Shown: positions 22,183 through 33,958 of the stretch, piece after piece
How positions within the stretch are numbered: the first letter of the stretch is position 1
Layout: each line of letters opens with the position of its first letter
Assembly: GCA_019096155.1 (NCBI GenBank)
Contig: JAHCVI010000001.1
Coordinates: 5,890,001-5,954,000, forward strand
DNA length: 64,000 nucleotides
Origin: Staphylotrichum longicolle
Lineage: Eukaryota; Ascomycota; Sordariomycetes; Sordariales; Chaetomiaceae
Direction: 5' to 3'
The notes under the pieces: generated by a model
The model's input: the letters and a program-made list of their open reading frames with translations, nothing else
What the model was told of the DNA's origin: nothing
Databases searched by the model: none
Position numbers and translations under genes: made by a program

Positions 22183-24221
22183 ATTGGCGACCTTTTACGG
22201 CGCAGAGAGGCAGTCTTCTCCTCGACCTTCCGACGTGAGACGAAAGGAGGACAAGAAGATTCCTCTTGCTTCTTTTCCTAGAAAGAAGTCGAGTGAAATT
22301 GGAGAAGGCGGTCTGTGGATGGACCCGTCTTCTTTTTCAATCGAATTCCAACAAGGGAAAAGAATGGGGTGTGCGGATTTGTGGTGGACGGTGAGTGGTG
22401 CAGGTGCAGAAGGAGGAGAAGAAGATCAGGGCCAGCTGCACGAGCGAGGCCGCTTCAAATACGCATTCGACGCGGGGCGTTTCCGGCCTGGCTGCTGGTT
22501 GGCGGGGAGAGCGGCAGTGTGACAAGAACCCAATGGGATCGTACGAATCGCTCTGTGGCCGCTCCGTCCGGGGTCGATTGGCAGCGATCAGACATGGAAA
22601 GCACCCAGCCTCCGTCGCAGATGCCCCCAGAGCGTCTGTTTACATGCGGTGGGGCCGGGCTTGTTTATTGCTCCCGAAACGGGTCTAGTGGACCCCTGGG
22701 GATCCACTGAGCCAGCCCTGATTGCCCCTGCGCGGGGGTCTTCCCCAACAGGGCCTGTCAATCACGTCGCATTCCCGCCACTTGGAGCTAGCAGCTGTCC
22801 TGTTGCGAGCTGAAAGCTTCCTCCACCTCGCCCTTTGGCTCCTTGGAAGAGCACTCCACCCCCAGGGTGTGCCGGCGACAAATCCGCTTCTCCAACCCCG
22901 TCAAGTGCGGGGATGGGCATGATCGGCTGGGAAGCGTCTTCGTTGGCAAGACGGGCTTGAATTGGGCTGCTGCCCGAAGCTTGACGAAGCTCGCAGCTCG
23001 CAGCTCACAGCTCACAGCGTGCAGCTCCTGGCAATTTCAGTCAGATGCGGAGGCTGGACAAACCACAAGCCAAGACAGTCAAGACCCCAACGATCGCGGG
23101 TATCCTGCAGCACCAGCGTGATGCAGGGTCAGATAGGTGGCTGGGGGTGGTCGGGCGCACCCCTGCTGCAGCGCAGAGAAATCTGCAGGCTGGGACGCCA
23201 GCACGGCTGATCAGCAGCAACACGAGCCTCAATTGGTCGCCGTCCTTGGCTCTTCGACACTTTCCCAGCCTCTTCCTCGTTTGCGTGGCCTCAGATTTCG
23301 TGGGCGTTTGCGATTGGGTTGTTCAGAGCAGCCCAGACGCGAGTCGATGGGTCGAGCAGAGGCCGCAGAAATGACCCCAGCCGCCCGTGTCGGCGCTTGG
23401 AGACCCGCCAATGTCTGCAGTTCCAGACAGCGTTACGAACAGAGCGGTCAACAATCCACTTCCTTCGTCTGAATGTGATGGAACAGCCCAGGAACCCGAG
23501 CGGTCGCTGCCGAGGTGCTTCTCGGCTCTCCACCCTCTTGCAGCACGCCATTGTCTGTTGTCGGGGCAACGGAGATCCCTTGTTTGGGCTGCTGAAACGG
23601 AAGAGTCCGGGCGATCCCCCGAGCCGAGAGCCGTCCGGAGCCGGCTGTTCACATGCGAGATCTGACGACCGGCTGCGGAATGCCGGCCCTGGGCCCTTAT
23701 CAGACGGCCATCCCTCCTGCCACGGGGACCTGTTGTTGTTCAGCATCCGGGCTTCTTCGTCGTCTGTGAAACAGAACCGCAAGCTCAGCGATTCCGAGCG
23801 GCATCCCAGAACCGGGAAGTAAGCCATGCACGGTTGCTTCTCGACTCTGGTGTCTCGCGAACTCCCTTTTGCAGCTTTGCTGGCTGCTGTTTGGCGTCTT
23901 GCCTGTTGAACCAAATCGTTCTGCACTCTGGACTGCAATGATCTGTCGCACCGGGCGAGTGGAAAATGGGCTCTCCATGTGTGTGGCCAAGCTGGCAATT
24001 ATTGGCCAACTAGCTCAAATCAAGCTTGTCGTCTGGTCTAGTGAGCCTAGACCCAGTTCCCTCAGTGGATGTCGTAGAGCCGTCATCACTGATCGGAAGT
24101 CAATGCCGGTGGGGCTCTTGCCTGCTTTTCTCCCCTTTCTTTTCATCGCAACTCGATTCACTGTTCATTGCTGCCAATTTGAACTCTTGCTGAGACGACA
24201 ACAACGGCCGAAGATTACACC
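22183..24221. other. hex-1 promoter/leader and intergenic region, no gene seen
   Basis: 22183-22460 reads on the minus strand as a pyrimidine-rich sequence typical of a fungal 5' UTR and contains no ATG on that strand. From there to 24221 only short random-looking frames are seen. Confidence 0.5.
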
Positions 24222-24365
24222 ATGAAGTCTCTGCAAATATTCTACTCTCTCGCCATTGGCATTGGGTTCGGCGGTTTGGCGTTCGCCATAACGTATCACT
24301 TGTTCACAGCCATTCAGAAAGGCCTGAACCGGCGACGGCACCTGCAGCAGTCAGCCACGCCTTGA
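24222..24365 (+). CDS. Possible 47-residue single-pass membrane peptide
   Basis: An ATG with a favourable context (ATTACACCATGA) opens a 47-codon frame ending TGA. The product begins MKSLQIFYSLAIGIG, has one hydrophobic segment (about residues 5-28, Gly/Ala/Phe-rich) and then a basic stretch GLNRRRH, the layout of a small single-pass mitochondrial or ER membrane protein. It sits 275 bp before the Rqc2 start on the same strand. No family is recognised; it could also be an upstream frame in the Rqc2 leader or chance. Confidence 0.35.
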   Translation: MKSLQIFYSLAIGIGFGGLAFAITYHLFTAIQKGLNRRRHLQQSATP

Positions 24366-24639
24366 GCTTCCGCCCGGCCTGGAGCTGGTGGCACTGTCAG
24401 CCAATCGCAGGGGCTTTTGGGCTTTTGTTAGCCCGGGCCAATCTTGGTGCAAGCCAGTGACAGACCCCACCTGCTTTTCTCGGACGCCGAAACCTCCCAC
24501 AGCTGCCCCGCCATGACATCGAGCAGCGGAGGGCAGCTCTGCACCCAGGTTTGACATTTGCTGTTGCTGCCTGCTGCTGCCAAAAAAGGGGAAACTTCGA
24601 CGGCTGGGGAGGCTTGAAACGATCACAGAACCGCCCAAG

Positions 24640-27600
24640 ATGAAGCAGAGATTCTCCTCGCTAGACGTCAAGGTATGGTTAACCGGACCCAGGTTGTGTC
24701 GTCCTGATCAAGGCTGAACGAAACCTTGCCTCAAGGTCGTCGCACACGAGCTCTCCGAGGCACTCGTGTCGTTGCGCCTGTCCAATATCTACGACCTCAA
24801 CTCCAAGATCCTCCTCCTCAAATTTGCCAAGCCCGACAGCAGGCAGCAGATCCTCATCGAGTCGGGTTTCCGCTGCCATTTGACTGATTTTGCGCGTGCT
24901 GCCGCCCCCGCACCGAGCCAGTTTGTCGCCCGCCTGCGCAAGTTCCTCAAGACACGCCGCGTCACCGGCGTCTCGCAGATTGGCACAGACCGCATCATCG
25001 AGTTCCAGTTCAGCGATGGGGCATACCGGCTATACCTCGAGTTCTTCGCCAGCGGCAATGTCATCTTGACCGATGCCGATCTCAAGATCCTCGCCCTGCT
25101 CCGGAACGTCCCTGAGGGGGAGGGGCAAGAGCCGCAGCGAGTGGGTTTGACATACACGCTGGCGAACAGGCAGAATTTTGGAGGCGTCCCGCCTCTGACA
25201 AAAGAGCGTCTTCGCGATGCGCTCACGACAGCCTCGGCGCAGGCTGCGACAAAGAAGACCAAGCGGAAAGGGTCGGAGGAGCTGAGGAGGGGCCTTGCGA
25301 CAACGATAACTGAGCTACCGCCGATTCTCGTCGACCATGTGTTCCGACTCACCAACTTCGATTCTACCGCAAAGCCGGCCGACATTCTGGACAATGAGTC
25401 GATGCTCGATGCCCTGTTCCAGTCGCTGGAGCAGGCACGCTCCATTCTTGACGACATCACGAGCTCGCCGACCTCAAAGGGTTACATCATTGCGAAGCCG
25501 AACCCGCGTGCTGCCGAGAAAATTGGGGATGGCGAGGATGCCCAGCAACACAAGGCGCGGAACCTGCTGTACGAGGACTTCCAGCCGTTCCTACCTAAGC
25601 AGTTTGAGGATGACCCGGCCTGCCAGGTGTTGCAATTTGACGGCTACAATAAAACAGTCGACGAGTTCTTCTCCTCGCTCGAGGGCCAAAAACTCGAGTC
25701 CCGCTTGCATGAACGGGAAGCCACAGCCAAGCGCAAGCTCGAGGCCGCTCGGCGGGATCAAGCCCAGCGCATCGAGGGTCTACATGATGCCCAGATTCTG
25801 AACCTGCGTAAGGCTGCGGCTATCGAGGCCAATGTTGAGCGAGTGCAAGAAGCGATGGACGCTATCAATGGCCTGCTGCAGCAGGGCATGGACTGGGTCG
25901 ACGTTAACAAGCTGGTCGAGCGAGAGCAGAAGCAGCACAACCCTGTCGCCGAGATTATCAAACTTCCGATGAAGCTGGACGAGAGTACGATTACGCTCCT
26001 ACTCGGGAAGAGAAGAGGAGGCCGAGGTGGAGGACAAGATGGATTTTGAGTACGACACTGACGAAGAGACTGCCGACGATGCCGTGCTCGAGAAGGCCAA
26101 GGGACCGGACAAGCGACTCGCCATCGATATCAACCTCAAGCTCACTCCTTGGAACAATGCCACGGAATACTACAATCAGAAGCGCACTGCGGCCGACAAG
26201 CAGCAGAAGACCGTCCAGCAATCCGAGATTGCCCTCAAGAACGCCGAGCAGAAGATTGCCGAGGACCTCAAGAAGGGACTGAAGCAGGAGAAGCCTGTGT
26301 TGCAGCCTATCAGGAAGCAGCTGTGGTTTGAGAAGTTCATATGGTTCATTTCCTCTGATGGTTATCTTGTCCTTGGCGGTCGGGACGCCCAGCAGAACGA
26401 GATTCTCTACAAGCGGTACTTGAGGAAAGGTGACGTATATGTCCATGCAGATATGCACGGCGCCCCCTCCGTCATCATCAAGAACAACCCCAAGACGCCC
26501 GATGCTCCGATACCGCCCTCGACGCTCGCCCAGGCGGGGAACTTGTCCGTTTGTTGCTCGAACGCGTGGGACTCCAAGGCGGCAATGGGTGCCTGGTGGG
26601 TCAACGCGGATCAGGTGTCAAAATCGGCGCCAACCGGGGAGTTTCTCCCTGCGGGCTCATTCATGGTCCGAGGCAAGCGTAACTATCTGCCTCCAGCGCT
26701 GCTGACGCTTGGATTTGGCTTGGTCTTCAAGATATCCGAGGAGAGCAAGGCCAAGCACCTAAGGCACAGGCTCTACGATTCTACAGATATTAGCACCACC
26801 GGCGCTCCCTCTGTAACCACTGCTGCTGAGGTAGAGGACCATGCCACTTCTGACAAGGACGATCTCTTAGAGAGCAGTGATGAAGAGGAGAAAGAGGAGA
26901 GGAGAAGAGGGCAAATCCGTTGCAATCGGCCACAACAGAACAAGAAAGAACCCGAGCCATCCCCGGCGCAAAGCCTGAGCCACCAACACAAGAGTTGGCG
27001 GATCTCCAAGTAACCCACGAGGAGCCTCCAACAACAGGAGCTGGAGAAGCCACCCACCTGGAGCCGCCGACGATGAGGCAGACACCGAACGTGAGGAACA
27101 GTCTGGCCCGTCTACCCGCCCTGACACTCCCTCTGCCCCCTCCCAAAAGAAACAGCAGCCCGCCAAGCGGGGCCAGCGTGGCAAAGCCAAGAAGATTGCC
27201 AACAAGTACAAACACCAGGACGAAGAAGACCGCGCCCTGATGGAAGAAATCCTCGGCGTCGCCGCGGCGCGCCAAAAAGCCGAGGCCGAAGCCGCCGCCA
27301 AGGCCCAGCGCGAAGCCGACGCGGCCGCCGCCCTCGAGCGCCGCCGCCAGGCCCAGGAGCGCGCCAAGAAGCAGATCGCCGAGCACGAGGAGGTGCGCCG
27401 CCTCATGCTCGAGGAGGGCGTCGACCTGCTCGACGACGCCGAGGCGATGGAGCTGGGACCCCTGGACGCGCTGGTCGGCACGCCGCTGCCAGGCGACGAG
27501 ATCCTCGAGGCGATCCCCATCTGCGCGCCGTGGAACGCGCTCGGCAAGGTCAAGTACAAGGCGAAGCTGCAGCCGGGGCAGATGAAGAAGGGCAAGGCGG

Positions 27601-27874
27601 TCAAGGAGATTGTGGAGCGGTGGAAGCTCGCTGCCGGCAAGAAAGGCGTCGTGGATGACAAGCAGGAAGGATGTGGCCCAGGGAGGTGGCGCTGATTAAG
27701 GGGCTGAAGGTTGAGGAGGCGTTCAATGTCGTGCCGGTGGGGAAGTTGACGGTTATGATGTCGGGAGGGACTGCGGGAGGAAGCTCGGGCGGAAAGGGAG
27801 GCGGAAAGGGGGGCGGTGGTGGTAGTGGCGGCGGGCAGAAGGGCGGAAAGGGAAAGGGTGGGAAGAAGAAGTAG
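24640..27874 (+). CDS. RQC2: Ribosome quality control factor Rqc2/Tae2 (NEMF), with apparent frameshifts
   Basis: Binds stalled 60S-peptidyl-tRNA complexes and directs C-terminal Ala/Thr tailing (family knowledge). Exon 1 is 24640-24672 (MKQRFSSLDVK), then a 63-bp intron, and coding resumes at 24736. NFACT-N carries the conserved Asp9 and the GTDRIIEF motif (Asp96-Arg97). A coiled coil follows around 25670-25950. NFACT-R is at about 26300-26560 (WFEKFIWFISSDGYLVLGGRDA), then an acidic stretch and NFACT-C (DEILEAIPICAPWNALGKVKYK) and a Gly/Lys-rich tail ending at 27874. Frame changes are needed near 26008, about 26880-26915, 27060, 27661 and 27679; no introns fit. Most are explained by 1-2 missing bases in purine- or GC-rich tracts, and conservation resumes after each. 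I favour sequence error; recent inactivation is the alternative. The start matches the family. Confidence 0.92.
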
Positions 27875-28656
27875 GGGGTGCATTTGCTGGTGTGTGTGTG
27901 TGTGTGTGCGACTTGGACGTGTCACGAGACACATAGAGAGAATTTCTGTACGCAGATATGGCATAGCATGTTCTTCTCGAGACTGTTTCCAATAACTATC
28001 TCGGTCACAAAGGAGCCACCACCACCTCCACTCAAATCTCAGGAAGTTCCAACATGATGTTTAACCCAAGTGATTCGTCTGCGCTGAAATCACTTCCTGT
28101 ATACAAAAGACATTTTCAAACACTTCACGCCATCTTGGCATCACATGCTTCCACTGTCTGCAAGAAGCATGTGCTTTCATTGCGGCAGGAAAGCAAAGCG
28201 CGTCCTGACACAAGAGGGCCTGCCCGTGATGGCACTGTCTTCGTTGTGTGCCGCTCTCCGCGAGGCCCTCTGTCTGCTGTGTCGCATCTGATTCACAGAA
28301 CCCTTAAGGGAAGTCTGGCTGGCGCCACAGTCCACGATTCCAATGGATAGGGCAACGCTTGGAATGGAGGACAGGCACCGGGGATCGCAGTTTCTGTCAC
28401 ACATGCACCGGACGCGGTTTCAACGAAGCCGACGTTGTCACAAGTACTGGCCTCGACTTGAGTTGGTCAACATTTCGACCAGATCCCCAAATCATGTTTA
28501 CTCGTACAGTCGTCTATCTAACCAGCTACAGTCCAGCCCCCGGGACAGCGAAGATAGGAATGACGACCAAACTCACGGGTCCAATCCAATCGTCACATCA
28601 AGGATAGCGTCCTCTGGGATCGTAGGGCTTCCTGTCCGCACGACGAGCGTCGGTTC
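27875..28656. other. Convergent intergenic region between Rqc2 and Rpn5
   Basis: Shared 3' flank of two convergent genes. A (TG)n microsatellite lies at 27889-27909. No gene seen. Confidence 0.6.
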
Positions 28657-30303
28657 CTAGCGTGCCCGCTTCGAGTCCTTCCCCTTCTTGGTCTTGGTCC
28701 CAGGCTGAATCCTCGCCATCATCTCCTCCTTGGTGATGAGATGATCGATCCTCTCGAGCAGGCCGAGCAGGCTCTTCATGTTGAAGCTCCACTCGTTGAG
28801 GATATCGTCGGCGTCGCGGGGCTTGGCGAAGCTGACGATTCGGGCTGGCCGGTCGATCTTGGCGTACACCGTCTTGGCCGTGACCAGCTCGCTGATGTAC
28901 TTCTCGGTCTCGTCCTCGGTCAGGTCGAGAAGCTGCGTGAGACGGCCCATCTGGATGCGTGTGTAGTACTTGGCGACGACGCGGACGTTGTGCTCAATGA
29001 CGCGCTTGCGCAGGTCTTGCCACCGCTCGAGCGCCTTCTCATCGTCCGACTGGCCGGCGGCCGAGTCGAAGACGTCGGTGCTGCACAAGTGAGGCCCGAA
29101 CACCTGAGCAACCTGGGGCCACCGCATGAGCTCGTGGACAGTGAAGAGCTTCAGAAGCTCCGCATCTTGGGGCACCATCGAGTTCCGCGCATCCTTGTGA
29201 ATTCTGTGGAGCAGGTCATGTTGCTCGTTGTCGTGGGGTGCGAGAATGATGAAGTAGATGATCCTCTGCAGCACCTGTGGAAGTGTGTCAGTCTCATGCT
29301 CAGCTAGCCGGGTGTGGTCAGGGGTGCTTACCAAGCGCAGCTGCTTTGGATCTTCTTCAATCGCTTCCGTGTCCAGTACTTGTCTGTAGTGCTTGCACAC
29401 GTCGAGGTACTTGGCGTCATGCTGAGCCAGCTGAATCTGCTGCCTGTAGTAGCGCAGCTTGAGATCTGTGGTGTCGTCTTCCTTCTCGGGCTCCTCTTCT
29501 GCCTTGCCCTTCTTTTCGCGCTCCTTCTTCTCCTTCTCGAGCTGCTCTGGTGTCTTCTTGGGCTTCCGGGCCAGGTACCTGGTGCTGATCTTGCGGCTGA
29601 GGATACCGGCCTGTGTCCAGTCACCATTCTCGATGCAGAGCGCTACTTGCGCGAGAATAAACTCGGTCTTCTCACGCCGGTCCATCGACCCAAACGTCTC
29701 GACTTGGAGCTCGCAGAGGGTGTCGGTGGCGCCCTTGAGGTCTCCTTGCTGCTTCTTGATGTCTGAGAGGATCTTGGTCACGCGAGCCCGCTCAACCTCG
29801 ACGAAGATCTTGCCCTCGGTGACGGTGCGCAGAGTTTCGATGACGGACAGCTTGGTCTCCAGGCTCGGTGTCTGGTCGAGAAAGCCCATGACGGTCTGGA
29901 CCATCTTGGTGATGGCCTGTTTGAGCTGGCCATGCTTCTTGGAGAGCACCAGGGTCTGGTCGCTAAGAAGACTCCAGTCGCCGGCATTTTTGCAGATGGT
30001 GACGATGCTGATGAGGATTCGTGATGTTGACGCCAGGTCGGAAGCCTACCGCGCGATGCTTATTAGACGCGGCGGGGTGGGCGGCGGCGGGGATAGAGAG
30101 GGGAGTTGCTTACCTGGCGCGTCTGCTTCTCAAGGGCCGCGAGTTTCTCGATGGCAGCATGGATGTCTGTCTGATTTGATATTAGGCCCAGATTCCAACA
30201 CGAACCGGGGCGTTCCCACCTTTGCGAGCTGCTCGGCCTCGGGGATCTGCTGGTCGACCTCCTTGGAGTAGTCCCTCTCGGGCTTGAACGCCGCGTCCGC
30301 CAT
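28657..30303 (-). CDS. RPN5: 26S proteasome lid subunit Rpn5
   Basis: Scaffold subunit of the proteasome 19S lid with TPR-like repeats and a C-terminal PCI domain (family knowledge). Four exons: 30303-30220, 30170-30114, 30045-29332 and 29274-28657, total 490 residues, all splice joins in frame (donors GTGGGA, GTAAGC, GTAAGC; acceptors ATCAG, GGTAG, CACAG). The N-terminus reads MADAAFKPERDYSKEVDQQ, then IHAAIEKLAALEKQTRQ; a Lys/Glu-rich loop (EKEKKEREKKGKAEEE) follows at about residue 250. The PCI part includes RVIEHNVRVVAKYYTRIQM, LTQLLDLTEDETEKYISEL and YAKIDRPARIVSF, hallmark Rpn5 sequence. The tail KTKKGKDSKRAR is basic. Length fits the family. The gene is intact and convergent with Rqc2, divergent from the methyltransferase at 32201. 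Confidence 0.95.
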
Positions 30304-32200
30304 TGCAAAAAAAGAAAAGAGGTTTCTTAATCAAGTCGATGCAGGGCCCTCTTGAATTCGGTTCGATTGAGGCTGTACAGGCGGATCCACGATGAAGCGC
30401 AAGCTCGAGAAGGTTGAGGTCGTCGTTGTTGGTAATCGTTGGTTTGGTCTGCTTCGGTGCTTCCAGAGACCGACTGCAGCCAAGGCCCACGTCAGTTGGT
30501 CTGCCTGCCCAAGGCTGGGAAAGCTGAGGCTGAAGCTTATCCAACGACCCACTCCAGGCCTACCAGCCACCTGTGGCTAGTGTCTTGCCCCACCAGACAG
30601 AACGCCAGCCCAGGACGGGCGAAGGCTGCTGGTGTGGAAATTACGGATTCCCCAAATCGTCCTTTCCTCTCGGCCTTCCATGGTTCACTCCGTCACACAG
30701 AACCGAACATCAACACATTGGGAACACAGCCCTTCAGCAGCCTCGTGTCAATGCTTGCAAGCGCGACGGCGGTCGGAAGTAGCATGCACTTTCTGGAGTT
30801 ATTACAAGCAATCGACAGAATGACACCATCAGTCTGCTCACTTCTTTTTGAGATTGTAACAAGATCCTTGATGCCCTTGTGTCTCCGCGGCCAGACTCAC
30901 CACATCCGTCATTTCGCCGTGCGAAAAGCCGAGCCCGCGCAAGCCCGCACAGCCAGACCCAAGCCAGTGAAAACACAGGATCGTGTCAAACACCCAGAAC
31001 CGATCCCGACTGGACAGGGACGGAGCCAGCCACTCGTGCTTGCGTTCAGAGCTCGCCGCCTTTGTCCCAAGACGGCTCACTCCGTCCCTGTAACGGTCCC
31101 CGAGGCTGCCTTGCGGATGTTGTTCCGCGGTTCGAAAGGGGGACGTGATGCTGCCTTGCCTCTCTTTCCATTCCCAGTCTCCGTCAGAGGCCATCAGCAA
31201 GTTTGAAACAATACTGTGTAAAGAGAGCGACGTCGACCTCTGTCGGCCTTGTTGGCGGAGGCTTTCCAGAAGTGTGGGTTCGTGTAACCCTGCGTCCAGC
31301 CCAAGAGGGGCAACCCCTGGAACAAGCCGTGAACGGGTTCAAACACCTCCCCCACTCTTGGGTCTAGAGGGGTCTCCAGGGGGCGCCGTTTGATGAGAAG
31401 CACCCGCTCTCGAGCCAACTGACCACTGGGTCTCCCGCCGTCCTTCACAATCAGCCAAGACGGCACTCTCATCCCAGATTCCCAGGTCCCACCTCAGCGT
31501 CCACTGCTCCATGCGCTGCTGCTCCATTGATCGGCTGACTGCTTGGTACCTATTAAACCCCGGGGGCGGACGGACCGGGTGAATTGCGTCTTGTGGACTC
31601 TTTGGGCGATTCCCGTCTTGTGGCGCCGGCCTGCGTATTTCGAGATTTCCCGGCCGAGCTGCTCTGTATCGTCTTTCTTCCCTTCACAACAGCACGCTGA
31701 CATCCCGTGACAAAACAACCCGGACGACGACGTGACAAGCAGACGCAGACGATTTTGGAGTTACATCACCTACAACTTGCCAGTCAGCCCCCGGAGTCTT
31801 CGGCAACATCCTTTCAAAACCGGATCGGTCCGTCCTCGCCTTTCTGGCCCGTTCTCAACAGCTAAGGTCCGGACCGTTGCGATCGACAGCCGGACTGTGT
31901 CTCTCCTCCCCGTGTCGCATCGCGGCGGTACCACTCCCCAGGCCGACCCCAGCAAGACACCTTGCTGCGTCTCATCGCCATTGTCGCACCGCGAAGCGAT
32001 TGCTGCTTGTAGCCGCTGGCTGAGGATCTCGAACATTCGACTCTGCGGCCGGGCAGGCTGCGTTGTCGTGCTTGTTTGAGTGTAACCATCGGGTCCAGTT
32101 CCGCAGTTGAACCTCGATCAGAGACGGCGCCGTTCTTCGAGTCCGTGCTCGGGCGCTTTCTTCCTCCGAACCAGGCCGTGAGAGATTGACTTGGCACATC
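30304..32200. other. Divergent promoter region between Rpn5 and a methyltransferase
   Basis: About 1.9 kb between two divergently transcribed genes. No coding frame with motifs is seen. 31700-32200 is pyrimidine-rich on the + strand and may hold the 5' leader of the downstream gene. Confidence 0.55.
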
Positions 32201-33958
32201 ATGGAACCGCCGCAGCTCGGCTCACCCCTCGCGGTGGTAACCGAGCCTGAGCAGAGATCAAAGAAACGGAGCCGGGCGGAGACAGATGCCTCTTCACCAA
32301 CAGAGCCCTCGCCCCAGTCCACGCTTCTAGACACCAAATCAGCAGAATCACGGCCCATTGCGAATCAGCCATCACCGAGAAGCTTCAAGGACATTAGCAG
32401 CTCCCGCGGCGCGTCACTCGAACCCCCATCTTCTGTATCAGGACAGCCCTCTGTTTCCAATGACAGCGCGTCTACCTACTCTCTTCCGGACAGCACCTTT
32501 TCCGAGTCGTACGCCGCGTCGGCTTCTCTGCCCTCTCTGCCGAGCCTCTCCGAGGGCACGGGGCCACGCGGGAGTCTGTCGCCCCCGTACATGTTCGGGG
32601 AATCATCCCGACCGCCTGATTCACCCACCGGGCCACCAGAGGCTGTCGAGGATGTCGAGGATGGCACGGATCAGGACGAGCTCGAGGAGCAGGCTGCGGT
32701 GGCGCAGGCCGAGGACGGCAGCATCGTTGTCGACAGCGACGACCTCGGCACCGACGACGGCTATGGGACGGACAACAACACGACGGCGTCGACGTCACTT
32801 GCCGAGAGCGTGCGTGACTACATCTACGAAAACGGGCGCCGGTACCACCGGTTCCGCGAGGGGCGGTACAACTTCCCGAACGACGACGTCGAGCAGCAGC
32901 GCGAAGACATGAAGCACGCCATGGTCAAGATGCTCTGCGGCCAGCTCTTCTTTGCGCCCATCGGGGAGCACCCGCACGAGATTCTGGATGTTGGGACGGG
33001 CACCGGCATTTGGGCCATTGAGAGTATGCGGCACATGCACAACACGATACGGCCCCTGATGGACGTCGGACTAACGTTCTGAATAGTGGGAGACCTGTTT
33101 CCAGGCGCGAATGTCTTGGGCGTTGATCTCAGTCCCATCCAGCCGGAGTGGGTGCCGCCAAACGTGCGGTTCATGGTGGACGATGTAGAGTGCGTGTTCC
33201 CCGTGTGTCTAGAACGATGAGGCACCGATGCTAACCCATATCTAGGAGCCCGTATGTTCTTGAGCCTCACCCTTCAACATTCCCAGTATTCTCATTGACA
33301 TGCTAACCTCGATGCCAGCTGGCTTCACCCGCGCAACTACTTTGACTACATCCACTCCCGCCACACCGTCATGGCCATCAAGGACTGGCCCAAACTCATG
33401 CGACGAGCTCTAGAGTGCGTTTTTGCTGTACCACCCCTACCCCATCTGGCCCGTGACTAACTCATCCTCGCGCATAGACACCTCCGCCCCGGCGCGTGGT
33501 TCGAGATGCAGGAAGTCTACCACTACCCCATCTCGGCCAACAAGTCCATGGCGCCCGACCACCCCGTGGCGCAGTACTGGGCCCTGATCAACGAAGGGCT
33601 GGGCAACCTCGGCATCAACTTCCACGCGGCGGCCGACGGGCGGCTCGCGGCCATGATGCGCGACTGCGGCTTCGTCAACGTCACGGAGCGCGTGCTGCAG
33701 ATCCCCATCGGCACGTGGGCCAAGAACAAGGTGCTCAAGACGGTCGGGCTGTACTGGCGCACCATCCTGGTCGACGGCATGCAGGCCATCGCCATGGGCC
33801 CGCTCACGCGCGGGTGCGGGTGGACGAGGGAGCAGGTGGAGCTGTTTCTGATCGAGGTGCGCAAGGCGTACCAGGACAATAGCATGTTGGCGTACATGCC
33901 GCTGCATATTGTGTACGGGCAAAAGCCGGCGGGGTATTTGGAGAGGTGGGGGGGGTAA
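32201..33958 (+). CDS. LaeA-like SAM-dependent methyltransferase
   Basis: Five exons: 32201-33023, 33087-33189, 33246-33251, 33319-33414 and 33478-33958, giving 502 residues. The first ~200 residues are a Ser/Pro-rich then acidic disordered region. The class I methyltransferase core follows: REGRYNFPNDDVEQQREDMKH, motif I HEILDVGTGTGIWAIE, then GVDLSPIQPEWVPPNVRFMVDD, HSRHTVMAIKDWPKL and HLRPGAWFEMQE. This layout is the fungal TAM/LaeA-like group; such proteins are often nuclear regulators or orphan enzymes, and the substrate here cannot be read. A 6-nt exon (33246-33251, GAGCCC) between two introns gives VESPWLH; skipping it stays in frame and gives VDWLH. Start and stop are unambiguous. No biosynthetic backbone gene is nearby. 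Confidence 0.88.

Noticed and set aside
26867..27964. 365-codon minus-strand frame opposite Rqc2
   Set aside because: Shadow of the + strand coding sequence; Ser/Ala/Arg/Leu-rich with no motif.
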